A DNA stretch of 64,000 bases from Candidatus Flexifilum affinis. GTDB lineage: Bacteria; Chloroflexota; Anaerolineae; Aggregatilineales; Phototrophicaceae. The stretch covers positions 1 through 64,000 of the forward strand of contig JADJPJ010000100.1 of NCBI GenBank assembly GCA_016713325.1, written 5' to 3'. Numbering within the stretch: the first letter of the stretch is position 1; each line of letters starts with the position of its first letter. The notes beneath the pieces are model-generated. The model had not been told where the DNA came from, did no database searches, and saw only the letters and a list, made by a program, of their open reading frames with translations. The translations under genes were made by a program, and so were the position numbers. This document shows positions 8,783 to 17,180 of this stretch, piece by piece.

Positions 8783-10504
8783 TCAAAAACTTGCAGGAGG
8801 CGTATCGGCCTCATTTTGGTGGAGTGTACCGAGGTACTGATGCATCATCTGGATAGCAATCCCACCCTCGCCGACGGCAGAGGCGACACGCTTCACGGAG
8901 TGATGGCGCACGTCGCCGATGGCGAAAACGCCGGGCATACTGGTTTCCAGCAGGAAGGGTGAGCGCGGCAGGCGCCAGCCTTCAGAGGTCGACTCTTCCC
9001 GAATGAGGTCCTGGCCGGTGCGAATAAAGCCCTTTTCGTCGCGCAGGATGTCGTCGGGCAGCCAATCGGTATGGGGCTGCGCGCCGATAAAGACGAACAA
9101 AGCAGACGCCGAGACGGTTTCAGTCGCGCCCGAGTGGTTGTCACGCAGGACCAGTCCTTCAAGCCGTCCATCACCGCGCCCTTCGACGACTTCCGTATAC
9201 AGGCGCACGTCGATGTTATCCGCGGCATCGATCTCCCGAATCAGATAGTCCGACATGCTGTCGACCAGCGTACCGCCGCGCGCCAGGAGGGTGACGCGCG
9301 CCGCATATTTGGCAAGGTAGATCGCCGTCTGACCCGCCGAGTTCCCCGCGCCTACAACAAAAACATCCTCTCCACTCATGCCGAGCGCCTCGGTGACGCC
9401 GCCGCCGTAGTAGACGCCAGAACCCACCAGCGCCTCAAGCCTGGGGATATTGAGACGACGGTATGCTGCACCCATCGCCAGAATCACGGCGCGACTGGCG
9501 ATCTCGGTGCCATCCGACAGGCGCAGCATAAGCTGCCCGTTGCGGCGTCGCAGTTCGACGGCTGATTGAAACAGGTAGAACTCCGTACCAAAGATGTACG
9601 CCTGCTGCTGGGCAAGGTTCGTCAGCCCCGCGCCGCTGATACCTGCCGGAAAACCGGGATAATTGCGAATGAGCGAACTGCTGCTCGCCTGCCCGCCGAC
9701 CGCCTCGCGCTCAACGACAATGGTGCGCAGCCCTTCCGACGCGGCATTGACGGCAGCGGACAGTCCGGCCGGACCACCGCCGACGATGGCAAGGTCATAC
9801 AGCCCGCCCTTGACCGTATCCTGCGCACCAAGCGCGGAACCCAGTTCGCGGAGCGAGGGCGCGGCGAGAACCCGACCATCAAGGAAGATGAAGAGGGGAA
9901 ACGGCCCTTCTGTCCGCTCCACACGGTCCAGCAGCGCGCGACCTTCCTGAGAATTCACATCGAAAAAGTGGTAAGGGATGCGGTAACGGTCAAAGAGGTA
10001 GCGAATCTCATGGGATTGCGGCGCCCATTCGTCGCCAACGATCTGAACGAAGACGGCGCCCATTCGCTGTTCGCTCGACCAGTCGGCGAGCAGCCCGGTC
10101 AGGAAATGGTGAAAGCGCTCGTCGGGGACATTCGCGGGCAGGGGATCGTAGAAGTTGATGATGATGCCCAGCGTCGTCGCCCGCAGAAACGACTCGGTTG
10201 CGCTGATCTCAAGCCAGCTCACCCGCAGCACCCGTTTTGCCTGGGGACAGGAGGCCTGCGCCTGTTCCAGAAAGTCAATTCCGCTCATTTCCGACAACCG
10301 CAGCTTGGCAAGGACCGCGGCGACATGCCTGCCCGCCGCGACCAACGCGTCCAGCTGAGTGAGCGCATCCCGCGCGGAGTCTGTCGATCTGATCTCGTAG
10401 TCGGCTGCATAGCGCCTGGCCAAAGCTTCGGTGATTGACTTCAGGTACTGGGCATGGTCGTCTACCACCATCAGTATTGGTTTTGCCATCACTTCGTTTC
10501 CCAT
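8783..10504 (-). CDS. Fused pseudo-receiver / thioredoxin-reductase-like flavoprotein
   Basis: The protein has 573 residues in three parts. Residues 6-140 are a response-regulator receiver; VVDD is kept but the phospho-acceptor Asp position is Lys67 (AAVLAKLRLSEMSG). Residues 150-225 look like a glutaredoxin-type fold in which the CPxC site reads APQS (161-164). Residues 236-560 are a TrxB-like oxidoreductase with the FAD motif IVGGGPAGLSAA, an NAD(P)H motif VVGAGNSAGQ and a final FAIGDVR. The Cys-x-x-Cys expected after the first dinucleotide fold is replaced by YYGGGVTEA. The architecture matches proteins annotated as fused response regulator/thioredoxin-disulfide reductase. Disulfide chemistry is therefore doubtful and another redox or sensing role is likelier. 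An alternative start is the ATG at 10489. Confidence 0.85.
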   Translation of the reverse strand: MGNEVMAKPILMVVDDHAQYLKSITEALARRYAADYEIRSTDSARDALTQLDALVAAGRHVAAVLAKLRLSEMSGIDFLEQAQASCPQAKRVLRVSWLEISATESFLRATTLGIIINFYDPLPANVPDERFHHFLTGLLADWSSEQRMGAVFVQIVGDEWAPQSHEIRYLFDRYRIPYHFFDVNSQEGRALLDRVERTEGPFPLFIFLDGRVLAAPSLRELGSALGAQDTVKGGLYDLAIVGGGPAGLSAAVNAASEGLRTIVVEREAVGGQASSSSLIRNYPGFPAGISGAGLTNLAQQQAYIFGTEFYLFQSAVELRRRNGQLMLRLSDGTEIASRAVILAMGAAYRRLNIPRLEALVGSGVYYGGGVTEALGMSGEDVFVVGAGNSAGQTAIYLAKYAARVTLLARGGTLVDSMSDYLIREIDAADNIDVRLYTEVVEGRGDGRLEGLVLRDNHSGATETVSASALFVFIGAQPHTDWLPDDILRDEKGFIRTGQDLIREESTSEGWRLPRSPFLLETSMPGVFAIGDVRHHSVKRVASAVGEGGIAIQMMHQYLGTLHQNEADTPPASF

Positions 10505-10858
10505 CTCGCCGCAGTCTGTCTATTTACATTACACCAGAACCCAATCTACCAGACGATTCTGCGACGGGCAATGAGACGCGAGTGTCCGCTGAACTGATTT
10601 TCCTGCCCCCTGTGAGCGTCGGGGATCGCCACGGGTTTTGCGGCTGTAGCCCCAACCCCTATTGACGTCTTGTTCAGACTCTAAGTGCAGCCACAAAGAT
10701 TGTGATGGGTGTGGATGTCGGGGCGATCCGGTGGGTCTGGACCGGCGGGCGAGGCACCGCCTCGCCCCTACGAGTCGTCAGCGGAATGGTGGGGGTGCGT
10801 GGCCGACGCGCAGTAAAGCGTCCCAGCGAATCCGGTTTTGGGTGAGAGGCATTTCCCC
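10505..10858. repeat. Gene-free spacer with CCCTACG-tailed palindromes
   Basis: The 354-bp spacer holds one clear palindrome, GGGCGAGG/CCTCGCCC followed by CTACG (10747-10772), and a decayed copy of the GACGCGCAGTA type at about 10805-10824. The left part should contain the promoter of the flavoprotein gene, but I see no strong consensus. Confidence 0.6.
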
Positions 10859-11161
10859 TCAATGGCACTTTCCGCAGCCGCATGCTGCCGGCGGAGCATC
10901 TGCCACCTCGACGGGCGCGTCGTCGCGGACGCGCTCGAAGCTGCGCGGCATGGCCACCACGAAGGGACATCCCGACGCGCTCCCGCAGGTCGTGCAGGCG
11001 GCCGCGCCCGATTCGCGCAGCTTGCCCTTGCGCACCCAGTGCTCGATCATCGTCTCCAGCATGGTCCGCTCGATGCCCAGCTCGCGCGCCAGTTGGGGCA
11101 GCGAGATTGCTCCCTGCCGCGTGTCGAAGGCGTCCAGCACCAGGCGCAGCGTGGTCGTCAC
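10859..11161 (-). CDS. feoC: FeoC-like Fe-S winged-helix regulator
   Basis: The protein has 100 residues. The N-terminal half (LVLDAFDTRQGAISLPQLAREL) is a winged-helix domain; the second half has cysteines in CTTCGSASGC and a Cys-rich tail CGCGKCH that could bind an Fe-S cluster. FeoC proteins act on FeoB stability or transcription of the ferrous iron system. The start is GTG at 11161, two bases after the feoB stop, with GGGAGG seven bases upstream inside feoB. It is the last gene of the fur-feoABC operon. The Cys-rich tail is longer than in enteric FeoC. Confidence 0.75.
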   Translation of the reverse strand: MTTTLRLVLDAFDTRQGAISLPQLARELGIERTMLETMIEHWVRKGKLRESGAAACTTCGSASGCPFVVAMPRSFERVRDDAPVEVADAPPAACGCGKCH

Positions 11162-11163
11162 GA

Positions 11164-13428
11164 TCAGCCTCCCCACCCGAGCAGCAGCCCGCCCTGGTAC
11201 ACGATCACTGCCGCACCCCAGGCGATCAGCGTGGCGTAGCCCATCTGCATCAGCGTCCAACGGCCGCCGAACTCGTGGCGCATCGCCGCCGTCGCCGTCA
11301 TGCAGGGGGTATAGAGCAGCACGAAGACCATGAAGGCCAGCGCCGAGAGCGGCGTGAACGCGCCAGAGAGCGCCAGCCCCAGCGCCGTCGTGTCCTCTTC
11401 TTCTTCGGACGTCCCCAGGAAGTTCGCCTCCGGCACGTCTGCACCGGGGAGCAGATTGAGGGTGCGCGGCATGATGTTGACCAGCTCCTGGCCGGTCAGG
11501 ACGAGGGCCTCGCCGAACGAGGTGACGATCTGGCCGACTTCATCGATCACTGTGGGCGTGTTTTCAACGTTCGCGTCTTCGCCACTGACCTCAGCCGCTT
11601 CCTCGACGGCGTCCGTGCCATAGATCTGGCTCATGGTGCCGACGACCACCTCTTTGGCGACGAAGCCGCTGATCAGCGACCCGGCCGCCTGCCAGGTGCC
11701 GAAGCCGGCGGGCGCGAAGGCCGGCGCGATCAGACCGCTGACCGCGCCAAAAGCGCTTTCCTGCGGCTCGACGGCGTTGAACCGGCTCAGGTTCAGGTCG
11801 GCGGGCAGGGCCGTCAGCATCCACACAATCACTGAACTGGCCATGATGATCGTCGCCGCATTGCGGATGAAGCCGCGCGTGCGCTCCCAGGTCTGGGTCA
11901 GGATGGTGCTGGCGTTCGGCATCCGGTAGGGGGGCAGCTCCATCACGAAGGAGCGCGCCACCTTGCCGCGGTAGACGATGTATTTGAAGGCTAATCCGGT
12001 ACCAATGGCGATGAGGATGCCCAGCAGGTACAGGCCGAAGATCACGGTGCCCGACTGCGCGCCGAAGAAGACGCCCGCGAACACGACGTAGACGGGCAGG
12101 CGCGCCCCGCAGCTCATGAAAGTGGACAGGAAGCCGGTCAGCTTGCGGTCGCGCTCGCTTTCCAGGGTTCGCGTCGCGTAGATGGCCGGGACCGTGCAGC
12201 CGAACCCCACCAGCAGTGGCAGGAAGCTCTTGCCGTGCAGCCCGATGCGGCGCATCACCCAATCCATGACGAAGGCCGCCCGCGCCATGTAGCCTGTGTC
12301 TTCCAGCAGGCCAATGGTGATATAGAGCAGCATCAGCAGCGGCACGAACACCAGCACGCCGCCCACCCCGGCGATCACGCCGTCGACCAGCAGCGACTCG
12401 ATCCAGGTGCCGCCCAGGCCGACTGCGCCGATCAACGCCGCCACCCAACGCGTGAAGGGGCCGGCGATCACCCCGTCCACCCAGTCGATCAGCGGGGCGC
12501 TGACGTTGGCGGTGATTTGAAAGACGGTCCACATGAGCAGCAGGAAGATCGGCAGGCCCCAGATACGGTGGGTGATGATGCGGTCGGCGCGGTCCGAGGC
12601 CGTCTCGACATCCCTCGCCGCGCGTGCCACCGCCTGGCCAACCACCTCGCCGATGAAGCCGTAGCGCCGGTCGGTCAGAATGGTCTCCGGGTCGTCGCCC
12701 ATCGCCTGCGTCACGCGCTCGATGGCCGCCTGCGCCGCGTGCAGCAGCGCCGGTCTATTGGCCAACTGCTCCGTGCAGTGGGCGTCGTTTTCCAGCAGCT
12801 TGATCGCCAGCCAGCGCGACGGAAAGCGCCGCACCAGTTCGGCGTCGCGCTCGATGGCGGCCTGCAGAGCGGTGATCTCCGCCTCCAGCGGCGCATCGTA
12901 GGGCAGTTGAATGGACGACGGTACGGCGCCCTGCCGCAGAATGGCCGCCCGCAGCGCATCCATCCCGACCCCGCGCGAGCCGACCATCTCCACGACCGGG
13001 ATGCCGCCGAGCCCTGCCGACAGCTTCTGCGTGTCGATGCGCAGGCCGCGATTGGCCGCCGTGTCGCTCATGTTGAGCACCAGGATCAGCGACGCGCCCA
13101 GCTCGATGAGCTGGCAGACGAGATACAGATTGCGCTCCAGGTTGGCGGCATCGGCGACGGCGATCACCGCACTGGGGCGGTCGCCCAGCAGGTAGTCGCG
13201 CGCCACGATCTCTTCGGCCGAGTAGGCGGCCAGGCTGTAGGTGCCGGGCAGGTCGACGATCATCGCCTCCCGCCCGTCGAAGGTCGCCCAGCCTTCTTTC
13301 TTCTCGATCGTCTTGCCCGGCCAGTTGCCGACATGCTGACGCCCGCCGGTGAGGGCGTTGAACAAGGTGCTCTTGCCGACGTTGGGGTTGCCCGCCAGCG
13401 CGATCACCATCGGTTGTGCGGTGGTCAT
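11164..13428 (-). CDS. feoB: Ferrous iron transport protein B
   Basis: This is a 754-residue inner-membrane ferrous iron transporter. The N-terminal G domain shows G1 (GNPNVGKS, about residues 14-21), G3 (DLPGTYSL) and G4 (LNMSD). After a helical GDI-like segment the membrane part carries the two FeoB gate regions with conserved Cys: GFGCTVPAIYATRT and MSCGARLPVYV. The length and order are standard for the family. It lies three bases after feoA and two before feoC, so the three are co-transcribed and probably co-translated. Expression is likely controlled by the Fur protein encoded first in the operon. Confidence 0.95.
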   Translation of the reverse strand: MTTAQPMVIALAGNPNVGKSTLFNALTGGRQHVGNWPGKTIEKKEGWATFDGREAMIVDLPGTYSLAAYSAEEIVARDYLLGDRPSAVIAVADAANLERNLYLVCQLIELGASLILVLNMSDTAANRGLRIDTQKLSAGLGGIPVVEMVGSRGVGMDALRAAILRQGAVPSSIQLPYDAPLEAEITALQAAIERDAELVRRFPSRWLAIKLLENDAHCTEQLANRPALLHAAQAAIERVTQAMGDDPETILTDRRYGFIGEVVGQAVARAARDVETASDRADRIITHRIWGLPIFLLLMWTVFQITANVSAPLIDWVDGVIAGPFTRWVAALIGAVGLGGTWIESLLVDGVIAGVGGVLVFVPLLMLLYITIGLLEDTGYMARAAFVMDWVMRRIGLHGKSFLPLLVGFGCTVPAIYATRTLESERDRKLTGFLSTFMSCGARLPVYVVFAGVFFGAQSGTVIFGLYLLGILIAIGTGLAFKYIVYRGKVARSFVMELPPYRMPNASTILTQTWERTRGFIRNAATIIMASSVIVWMLTALPADLNLSRFNAVEPQESAFGAVSGLIAPAFAPAGFGTWQAAGSLISGFVAKEVVVGTMSQIYGTDAVEEAAEVSGEDANVENTPTVIDEVGQIVTSFGEALVLTGQELVNIMPRTLNLLPGADVPEANFLGTSEEEEDTTALGLALSGAFTPLSALAFMVFVLLYTPCMTATAAMRHEFGGRWTLMQMGYATLIAWGAAVIVYQGGLLLGWGG

Positions 13429-13431
13429 GGA

Positions 13432-13692
13432 TCAGCCTATCAAACAGACCAGCAGTTTGTGAGCGGTACTGCGGTTGAGCGCCAGACGTCCATCCTGACG
13501 CACGGCGACGATCAGCCCATGGGTGGGATCGCTCTTGATGACGCGCAGCGACGAGCCAGGCAGCAGGCCCAGTTCACGCAGTCGCTGTTTCTCGGTGCGC
13601 TCCAACTGGATGTCGACCAGTTCCACGGTTTCACCGGGGATAGCCATGGTCAGGGGCAGCGTGGGACGCGAGGAGGAGAGGGTGGGCGTCAT
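13432..13692 (-). CDS. feoA: Ferrous iron transport protein A
   Basis: The protein has 86 residues with an SH3-like FeoA domain: MAIPGETVELVDIQLERTEK, then RLRELGLLPGSSLRVIK and a final strand LALNRSTAHKLLV. FeoA is a small cytosolic partner of FeoB. Its ATG (13692) overlaps the fur stop codon as ATGA, implying translational coupling; GGAG lies nine bases upstream. A second possible start is the Met at 13647, giving a more typical length of about 71 residues. The upstream open extension in this frame overlaps fur and is not coding. Confidence 0.88.
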   Translation of the reverse strand: MTPTLSSSRPTLPLTMAIPGETVELVDIQLERTEKQRLRELGLLPGSSLRVIKSDPTHGLIVAVRQDGRLALNRSTAHKLLVCLIG

Positions 13693-14162
13693 CGAATTTG
13701 CTCCGCCAGAATCTGGGGCATGGTGTCGTCCTTCTGAGTCGCCTGGGCGCATTCCGGGCAGAGCCCTTCGACGCACAGGCAGGCGTTAAATACCTGAATG
13801 TGAAGATCGGTTTCCAGCCGTTGGCGCAGCGCGGTCAGTTCGTCGGCGGCGAAGGCAATGACGCGGTGGCAGCGACGGCAGGTGAAGTGATAGGGTTCGA
13901 GCGTCAGGCTGAAGTACTTCCGGCTGTGGTCCGGCGAGATGAACTGCGCGCGGATCAACTCGCTGGCTTCCAGGACATCCAGCGTGCGGTAGACGGTGGT
14001 CAGACTGATGTGGGGGTCGCGTTTCAAAGCGCGCTGGTGCAGGGACTCGGCGTCGATGCGCTCGGACGATGCCGCCAACAGCTCGATGATCGTCTGCCGC
14101 TGTTCGGTCATCCTGCCGCCTGAGGATCGGATTGCTTCGCTTGCCTGATCGAGAAAAGACAT
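13689..14162 (-). CDS. fur: Fur-family metalloregulator
   Basis: The protein has 157 residues: a winged-helix DNA-binding domain (MTEQRQTIIELLAAS, SLTTVYRTLDVL) followed by a dimerisation domain with the regulatory metal site (EPYHFTCRRCHRVIAF) and a structural zinc site of two Cys pairs (CRRC and CPEC). As the first gene of the operon with feoA-feoB-feoC it most likely senses iron and represses the operon and itself. Zur or PerR-type specificity cannot be excluded from sequence, but the feo context favours iron. Upstream, TTGCAAATCATTCGCAGTAA on the minus strand is a poor match to a Fur box. Confidence 0.88.
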   Translation of the reverse strand: MSFLDQASEAIRSSGGRMTEQRQTIIELLAASSERIDAESLHQRALKRDPHISLTTVYRTLDVLEASELIRAQFISPDHSRKYFSLTLEPYHFTCRRCHRVIAFAADELTALRQRLETDLHIQVFNACLCVEGLCPECAQATQKDDTMPQILAEQIR

Positions 14163-14476
14163 CGCCCACCTGACGCTTACTGCGAATGATTTGCAACTAG
14201 CCTCAGTTTAGGGGGCGTGAGAGGGACTGCGTAGTGACATTTGACAGGGGGGAAACGACGAAAGTCACTTTACCGCATGGGGAAAATGACTTGATTTGAG
14301 GTTATTTCGTGCTTAACCCCGGTTAACTGCGGGCTTCGCGGCGGTGAACCAGAAGTTTTCTATGGTCAATCCCCATCGTGCGTGGGGTGCGAGGGGCTTG
14401 GGGCGTCAGACGACCCATGGGTCGTCCCTACGGACCGACACCGTAGGGTCATCGCCCTGTCCGTCTCGTCCCGAGA
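14163..14476. other. fur upstream region, inverted repeats, no gene
   Basis: The 314-bp spacer should hold the fur promoter near 14170-14260. It contains AAGTCA/TGACTT inverted arms at about 14261-14294, a GTTAACCGGGGTTAA near-palindrome at about 14313-14328, and a short palindrome GACCCATGGGTC followed by GTCCCTACGG at about 14410-14432. The last matches one arm of the element inside the glycosyltransferase gene near 57090. I see no coding sequence. Confidence 0.55.
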
Positions 14477-15034
14477 TCAGCCAGCCAGGATTTCCGCCGC
14501 GGCGACCTTCAGCCCGGCCAGCACCGCCGAGTCGAAGGTATCGCCGGCCGCGAAGATGCCGAGCAGCTCGAACTTGCCATCGCGCAGCAGCCACACCTCC
14601 AGCGTTTCGTTGGCCGGATCGGCAATCCAGTACTCCCGCACGCCATGCCGCTCATAGGCGCGGAACTTCTGCATGCGGTCGATCTTGGCCGTGCTGGGCG
14701 ACAGCACCTCAACCACCAGCTCGGGCGCGCCGACGATGCGCTTCTCTTCCACGACGCAGCGGGTGTCCGGTGCCAGATAGAGCACATCCGGCTCATAGAT
14801 ATTGAACTCGTCCAGGGCGACCTCGGTCCGGGATGTGAAGATCTGCCCTCCCTGCTGTGGCAGAATGCGTCCCATCAGCAGAATGCATTTGACGACAATC
14901 GACTGATGCTTGGTCCTCGCCCCCACGCCGATCACCACCTTCCCGTCGATGAGTTCGATGAATTCGTTCGCCGCGTATTCGGGCAGTGCGTAGAAGGTGT
15001 CGGCGGTAATTTTGACCGCGGTTTCCAGCACCAT
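14477..15034 (-). CDS. Uma2-family putative endonuclease (DUF820)
   Basis: The protein has 185 residues and matches the Uma2/PF05685 restriction-endonuclease-like fold: FIELIDGKVV, YEPDVLYLAPD (the PD of the catalytic core), PELVVEVLSPST (the ExV part), and RMQKFRAYERHGVREYWIADP. Uma2 genes are abundant in Chloroflexota and cyanobacteria and are often linked to mobile DNA; substrate and role remain unclear. I chose the ATG at 15034; a GTG at 15046 in the same frame is an alternative. It diverges from the GTPase operon. A second, distant Uma2 gene lies at 31123-31701. Confidence 0.8.
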   Translation of the reverse strand: MVLETAVKITADTFYALPEYAANEFIELIDGKVVIGVGARTKHQSIVVKCILLMGRILPQQGGQIFTSRTEVALDEFNIYEPDVLYLAPDTRCVVEEKRIVGAPELVVEVLSPSTAKIDRMQKFRAYERHGVREYWIADPANETLEVWLLRDGKFELLGIFAAGDTFDSAVLAGLKVAAAEILAG

Positions 15035-15178
15035 TGGGATGACCACCCCATCACTCGTCGGACCCTGAGTCTATTATACTGATCTTCAGACGCCGGCTCG
15101 CGCGGACGGTTTGCGACCTTTTGTGCCCGGCACGCGTACTAAATGGCATACAACAGGGTTCATGAGACGGGCAAACGG

Positions 15179-15880
15179 ATGATGTTCAATCTTATCGGGC
15201 AGGTCTTCAGCGCGGTGTTCGGCAGGGCCGGCACCGATTTTATCAACTCGCTGGCGCGCGGCGCCGACGACATCTACGACTTCGTTTATGTGCGCATCTT
15301 CGGGCTGCCGTTCATCGTCCTTGGTGCGCGCCAGACCGGCAAGACCACGCTGATCGAGTGGCTGCGGCAGAATGTCGCCTCACTGGAGGGTTTCGCGCCC
15401 GAGCCGACCCCGCCGGGTGGCGATCACGTCAGCACCTTCAACAGCTACATTGGCGACGAGATGATGCGCCTCAAGCCGGCCCGCGACGTGGGCGGCGAAT
15501 CGGAAATGTGGGAGACCGACTGGGTCGAGCTGTTCCGCGAGGTGCGCCCGCGCGGCATCATCTTCCTGCTCGACCACACCGAGGTGCTCAAGCACAAGGA
15601 CGCCTTCAACTTCGTCATGAACATGATTGAAGAGGAGCGCGACGCTCAGCGGCATGTGCGGGCGGTGCTGGTGCTGGCCAACAAGAGCGACCTGTGGCTC
15701 AAGCACACCACGCTCGACAAGCTGATGGCGCAGTATGGCAACGAGGTCAAGCGGCTGAACAACCAGGCCGAGCGCCTGGGCTACAAAGCGGTGATCCACT
15801 CCAGCAGCGTGACCACCGGCGTCGGCGTGCGCGATGCGATGAGCGCCTTCTTCAACGTCATCCGGCCGCAGCCGCGCTAA
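15179..15880 (+). CDS. Small Ras/Arf-like GTPase
   Basis: The protein has 233 residues. The GTP-binding motifs are in order: P-loop GARQTGKT (49-56), G3 DVGGE (103-107, the Arf-like DVGGQ position), a hydrophobic strand ending LLDHTE (130-135), and G4 NKSD (168-171). An amphipathic N-terminal segment (MMFNLIGQVFSAVF) could attach it to a membrane, as in Arf proteins. It is the first gene of an apparent operon with two three-helix membrane proteins 45 and 8 bases apart, which suggests a GTPase switch acting on them; that is inference. The start is uncertain: an ATG at 15143 is also in frame, and neither has a strong ribosome binding site. No GAP or MglB-like partner is seen. Confidence 0.75.
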   Translation: MMFNLIGQVFSAVFGRAGTDFINSLARGADDIYDFVYVRIFGLPFIVLGARQTGKTTLIEWLRQNVASLEGFAPEPTPPGGDHVSTFNSYIGDEMMRLKPARDVGGESEMWETDWVELFREVRPRGIIFLLDHTEVLKHKDAFNFVMNMIEEERDAQRHVRAVLVLANKSDLWLKHTTLDKLMAQYGNEVKRLNNQAERLGYKAVIHSSSVTTGVGVRDAMSAFFNVIRPQPR

Positions 15881-15925
15881 CGGATTACAATAGAGGTGTC
15901 CGCCTGCACGGAAGGGATGCCTCTT

Positions 15926-16486
15926 ATGACCCGGGCGAGATCTTCAGGTGCGCCGACACCGACCCACGAGCCAATCAGCGACAAGGGGCTGAAAAATCTC
16001 GTGCTGATCGGCCGCCTCTTTCACTACCAGCATCAGATCGCCGACAACAAAGCGGCGGCCATCTTCTCCATCAACACGCTGCTGCTCGGCGCGCTGGCAT
16101 TCAGCCGGCTGGCAGGGGTGAGCAGCACCCCCGTCAGCACGTCGGACACCAGGGGGCTGACCAGTCTGATCATCCTGGCCGGGCTGCTGTTCAGCATCGC
16201 CTCGTCGACCTTCTGCGTGCTGATGACCATCTATCCCCGCCGGCAGACTCACGCGCAGTCGGCGGTGTTCCCGGTCGCCAGCTCCGAAGATGCGTCGCTG
16301 GCGCTGTTTGTGGCGCAGACACTGCCGCTCAGCAATGAGGCGATGGCGCAGGAAGTGGCCAAGCTGATCCACGCCGATGCGCAGATCAGCGTGTTCAAGT
16401 ACCGCTGGGTGAACCGGGCCACCATCGGCCTGGGCTTTGCGCTGCTGGACTGGCTGCTGCTGCATGCCGTCTCGATCGTGGGATAG
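15926..16486 (+). CDS. Three-helix membrane protein resembling Pycsar effector (DUF5706/PycTM) domain
   Basis: The protein has 186 residues. The pattern HYQHQIADNKAAAIFSIN at the start of membrane helix 1 (about 44-62), a second helix (78-103) ending in IYPRR, a soluble stretch, and FKYRWVNRA leading into helix 3 (162-184) match what I know of the DUF5706/Pycsar effector transmembrane domain. In Pycsar such proteins disrupt the membrane after binding a cyclic pyrimidine nucleotide. Here no cyclase is adjacent; the upstream partner is a GTPase. The ATG at 15926 has GGAAGG upstream; GTG 15896 and ATG 15917 are alternatives. The next gene encodes a same-length paralogue. Confidence 0.65.
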   Translation: MTRARSSGAPTPTHEPISDKGLKNLVLIGRLFHYQHQIADNKAAAIFSINTLLLGALAFSRLAGVSSTPVSTSDTRGLTSLIILAGLLFSIASSTFCVLMTIYPRRQTHAQSAVFPVASSEDASLALFVAQTLPLSNEAMAQEVAKLIHADAQISVFKYRWVNRATIGLGFALLDWLLLHAVSIVG

Positions 16487-16494
16487 CGCCGATC

Positions 16495-17055
16495 ATGATC
16501 GAGATCGAAGAACGATCCCTTCTTGCCGGAGAGGAGTTGAAAGTTTCCGACGAGCGGCTGGAGCTGTTCATCATCATGCTGCGCGAGATGTACATCGACG
16601 TGCGCCGCGTCGACTACAAGGTGCAGGTGATCAGCGGGGCGACGGCGCTGCTGGTGGCGGCGCTGGCGCTGGCCCCTCCAAGCCTGACGATTTCCAGCAT
16701 CATGGCGGCGCCGACAATGCGCGATCTGCTGGTGGTCGGCATCGAAGTGGCGCTGATCGTGGCCATCGTCCTGACCACCCTGGCCAACATCCTGGCGCTG
16801 CATGCCCGCTCCTTCGACAAGCGGAGCGACGGACTGTTTTCCTTCAGCGATATCGCCGCGCGCGATCACGCGGCCTTCACGCAGGAATTCCTCGGCCTGA
16901 CGAATGCCGAGCAGGCGCGCATCCTGCTGGAGGAGCTGCGTCTGAACGGGCTGCTGGTGGCGCGCAAACTCCGCTGGGTGCGGCTGTCGTCGCAGATGTT
17001 TCTGATCGCCGTCATGGTGTGGATCGCCAGTTACGCCATTTCGGTGCTGGGGTGA
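16495..17055 (+). CDS. Paralogous PycTM-like membrane protein
   Basis: The protein has 186 residues, the same length as its upstream neighbour, and aligns to it without gaps at key points: Asp40 and Lys42 (VDYKVQVIS against IADNKAAAI) and the Lys158-x-Arg160-Trp161-Val162 motif before the last helix. Membrane helices fall at the same places (about 44-62, 78-103, 164-184). The soluble part FSFSDIAARDHAAFTQEFLGL resembles the FxDI segment of DUF5706 proteins. It starts eight bases after the neighbour's stop, so the two are probably made together and could form hetero-oligomers. Function is inferred only: a membrane effector or sensor controlled by the GTPase. Confidence 0.65.
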   Translation: MIEIEERSLLAGEELKVSDERLELFIIMLREMYIDVRRVDYKVQVISGATALLVAALALAPPSLTISSIMAAPTMRDLLVVGIEVALIVAIVLTTLANILALHARSFDKRSDGLFSFSDIAARDHAAFTQEFLGLTNAEQARILLEELRLNGLLVARKLRWVRLSSQMFLIAVMVWIASYAISVLG

Positions 17056-17180
17056 CGCGCCGATCGCTGAGCATCCAATCACAAGGGAAATGTGAGATAA
17101 AAGAATCATATACTCAAGGTGTCGTTGCCGATTTCGCCGGCGCCTCTACGGTATAAGTTGCAGAGCTGGGACCATACGAC

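Noticed and set aside
12235..13737. 500-codon plus-strand frame opposite feoB and feoA
   Set aside because: It is a shadow of feoB; no start signal or recognisable domain.
15926..17055. Complete Pycsar system
   Set aside because: No nucleotidyl cyclase gene lies next to the membrane proteins, so only a PycTM-like resemblance is claimed.
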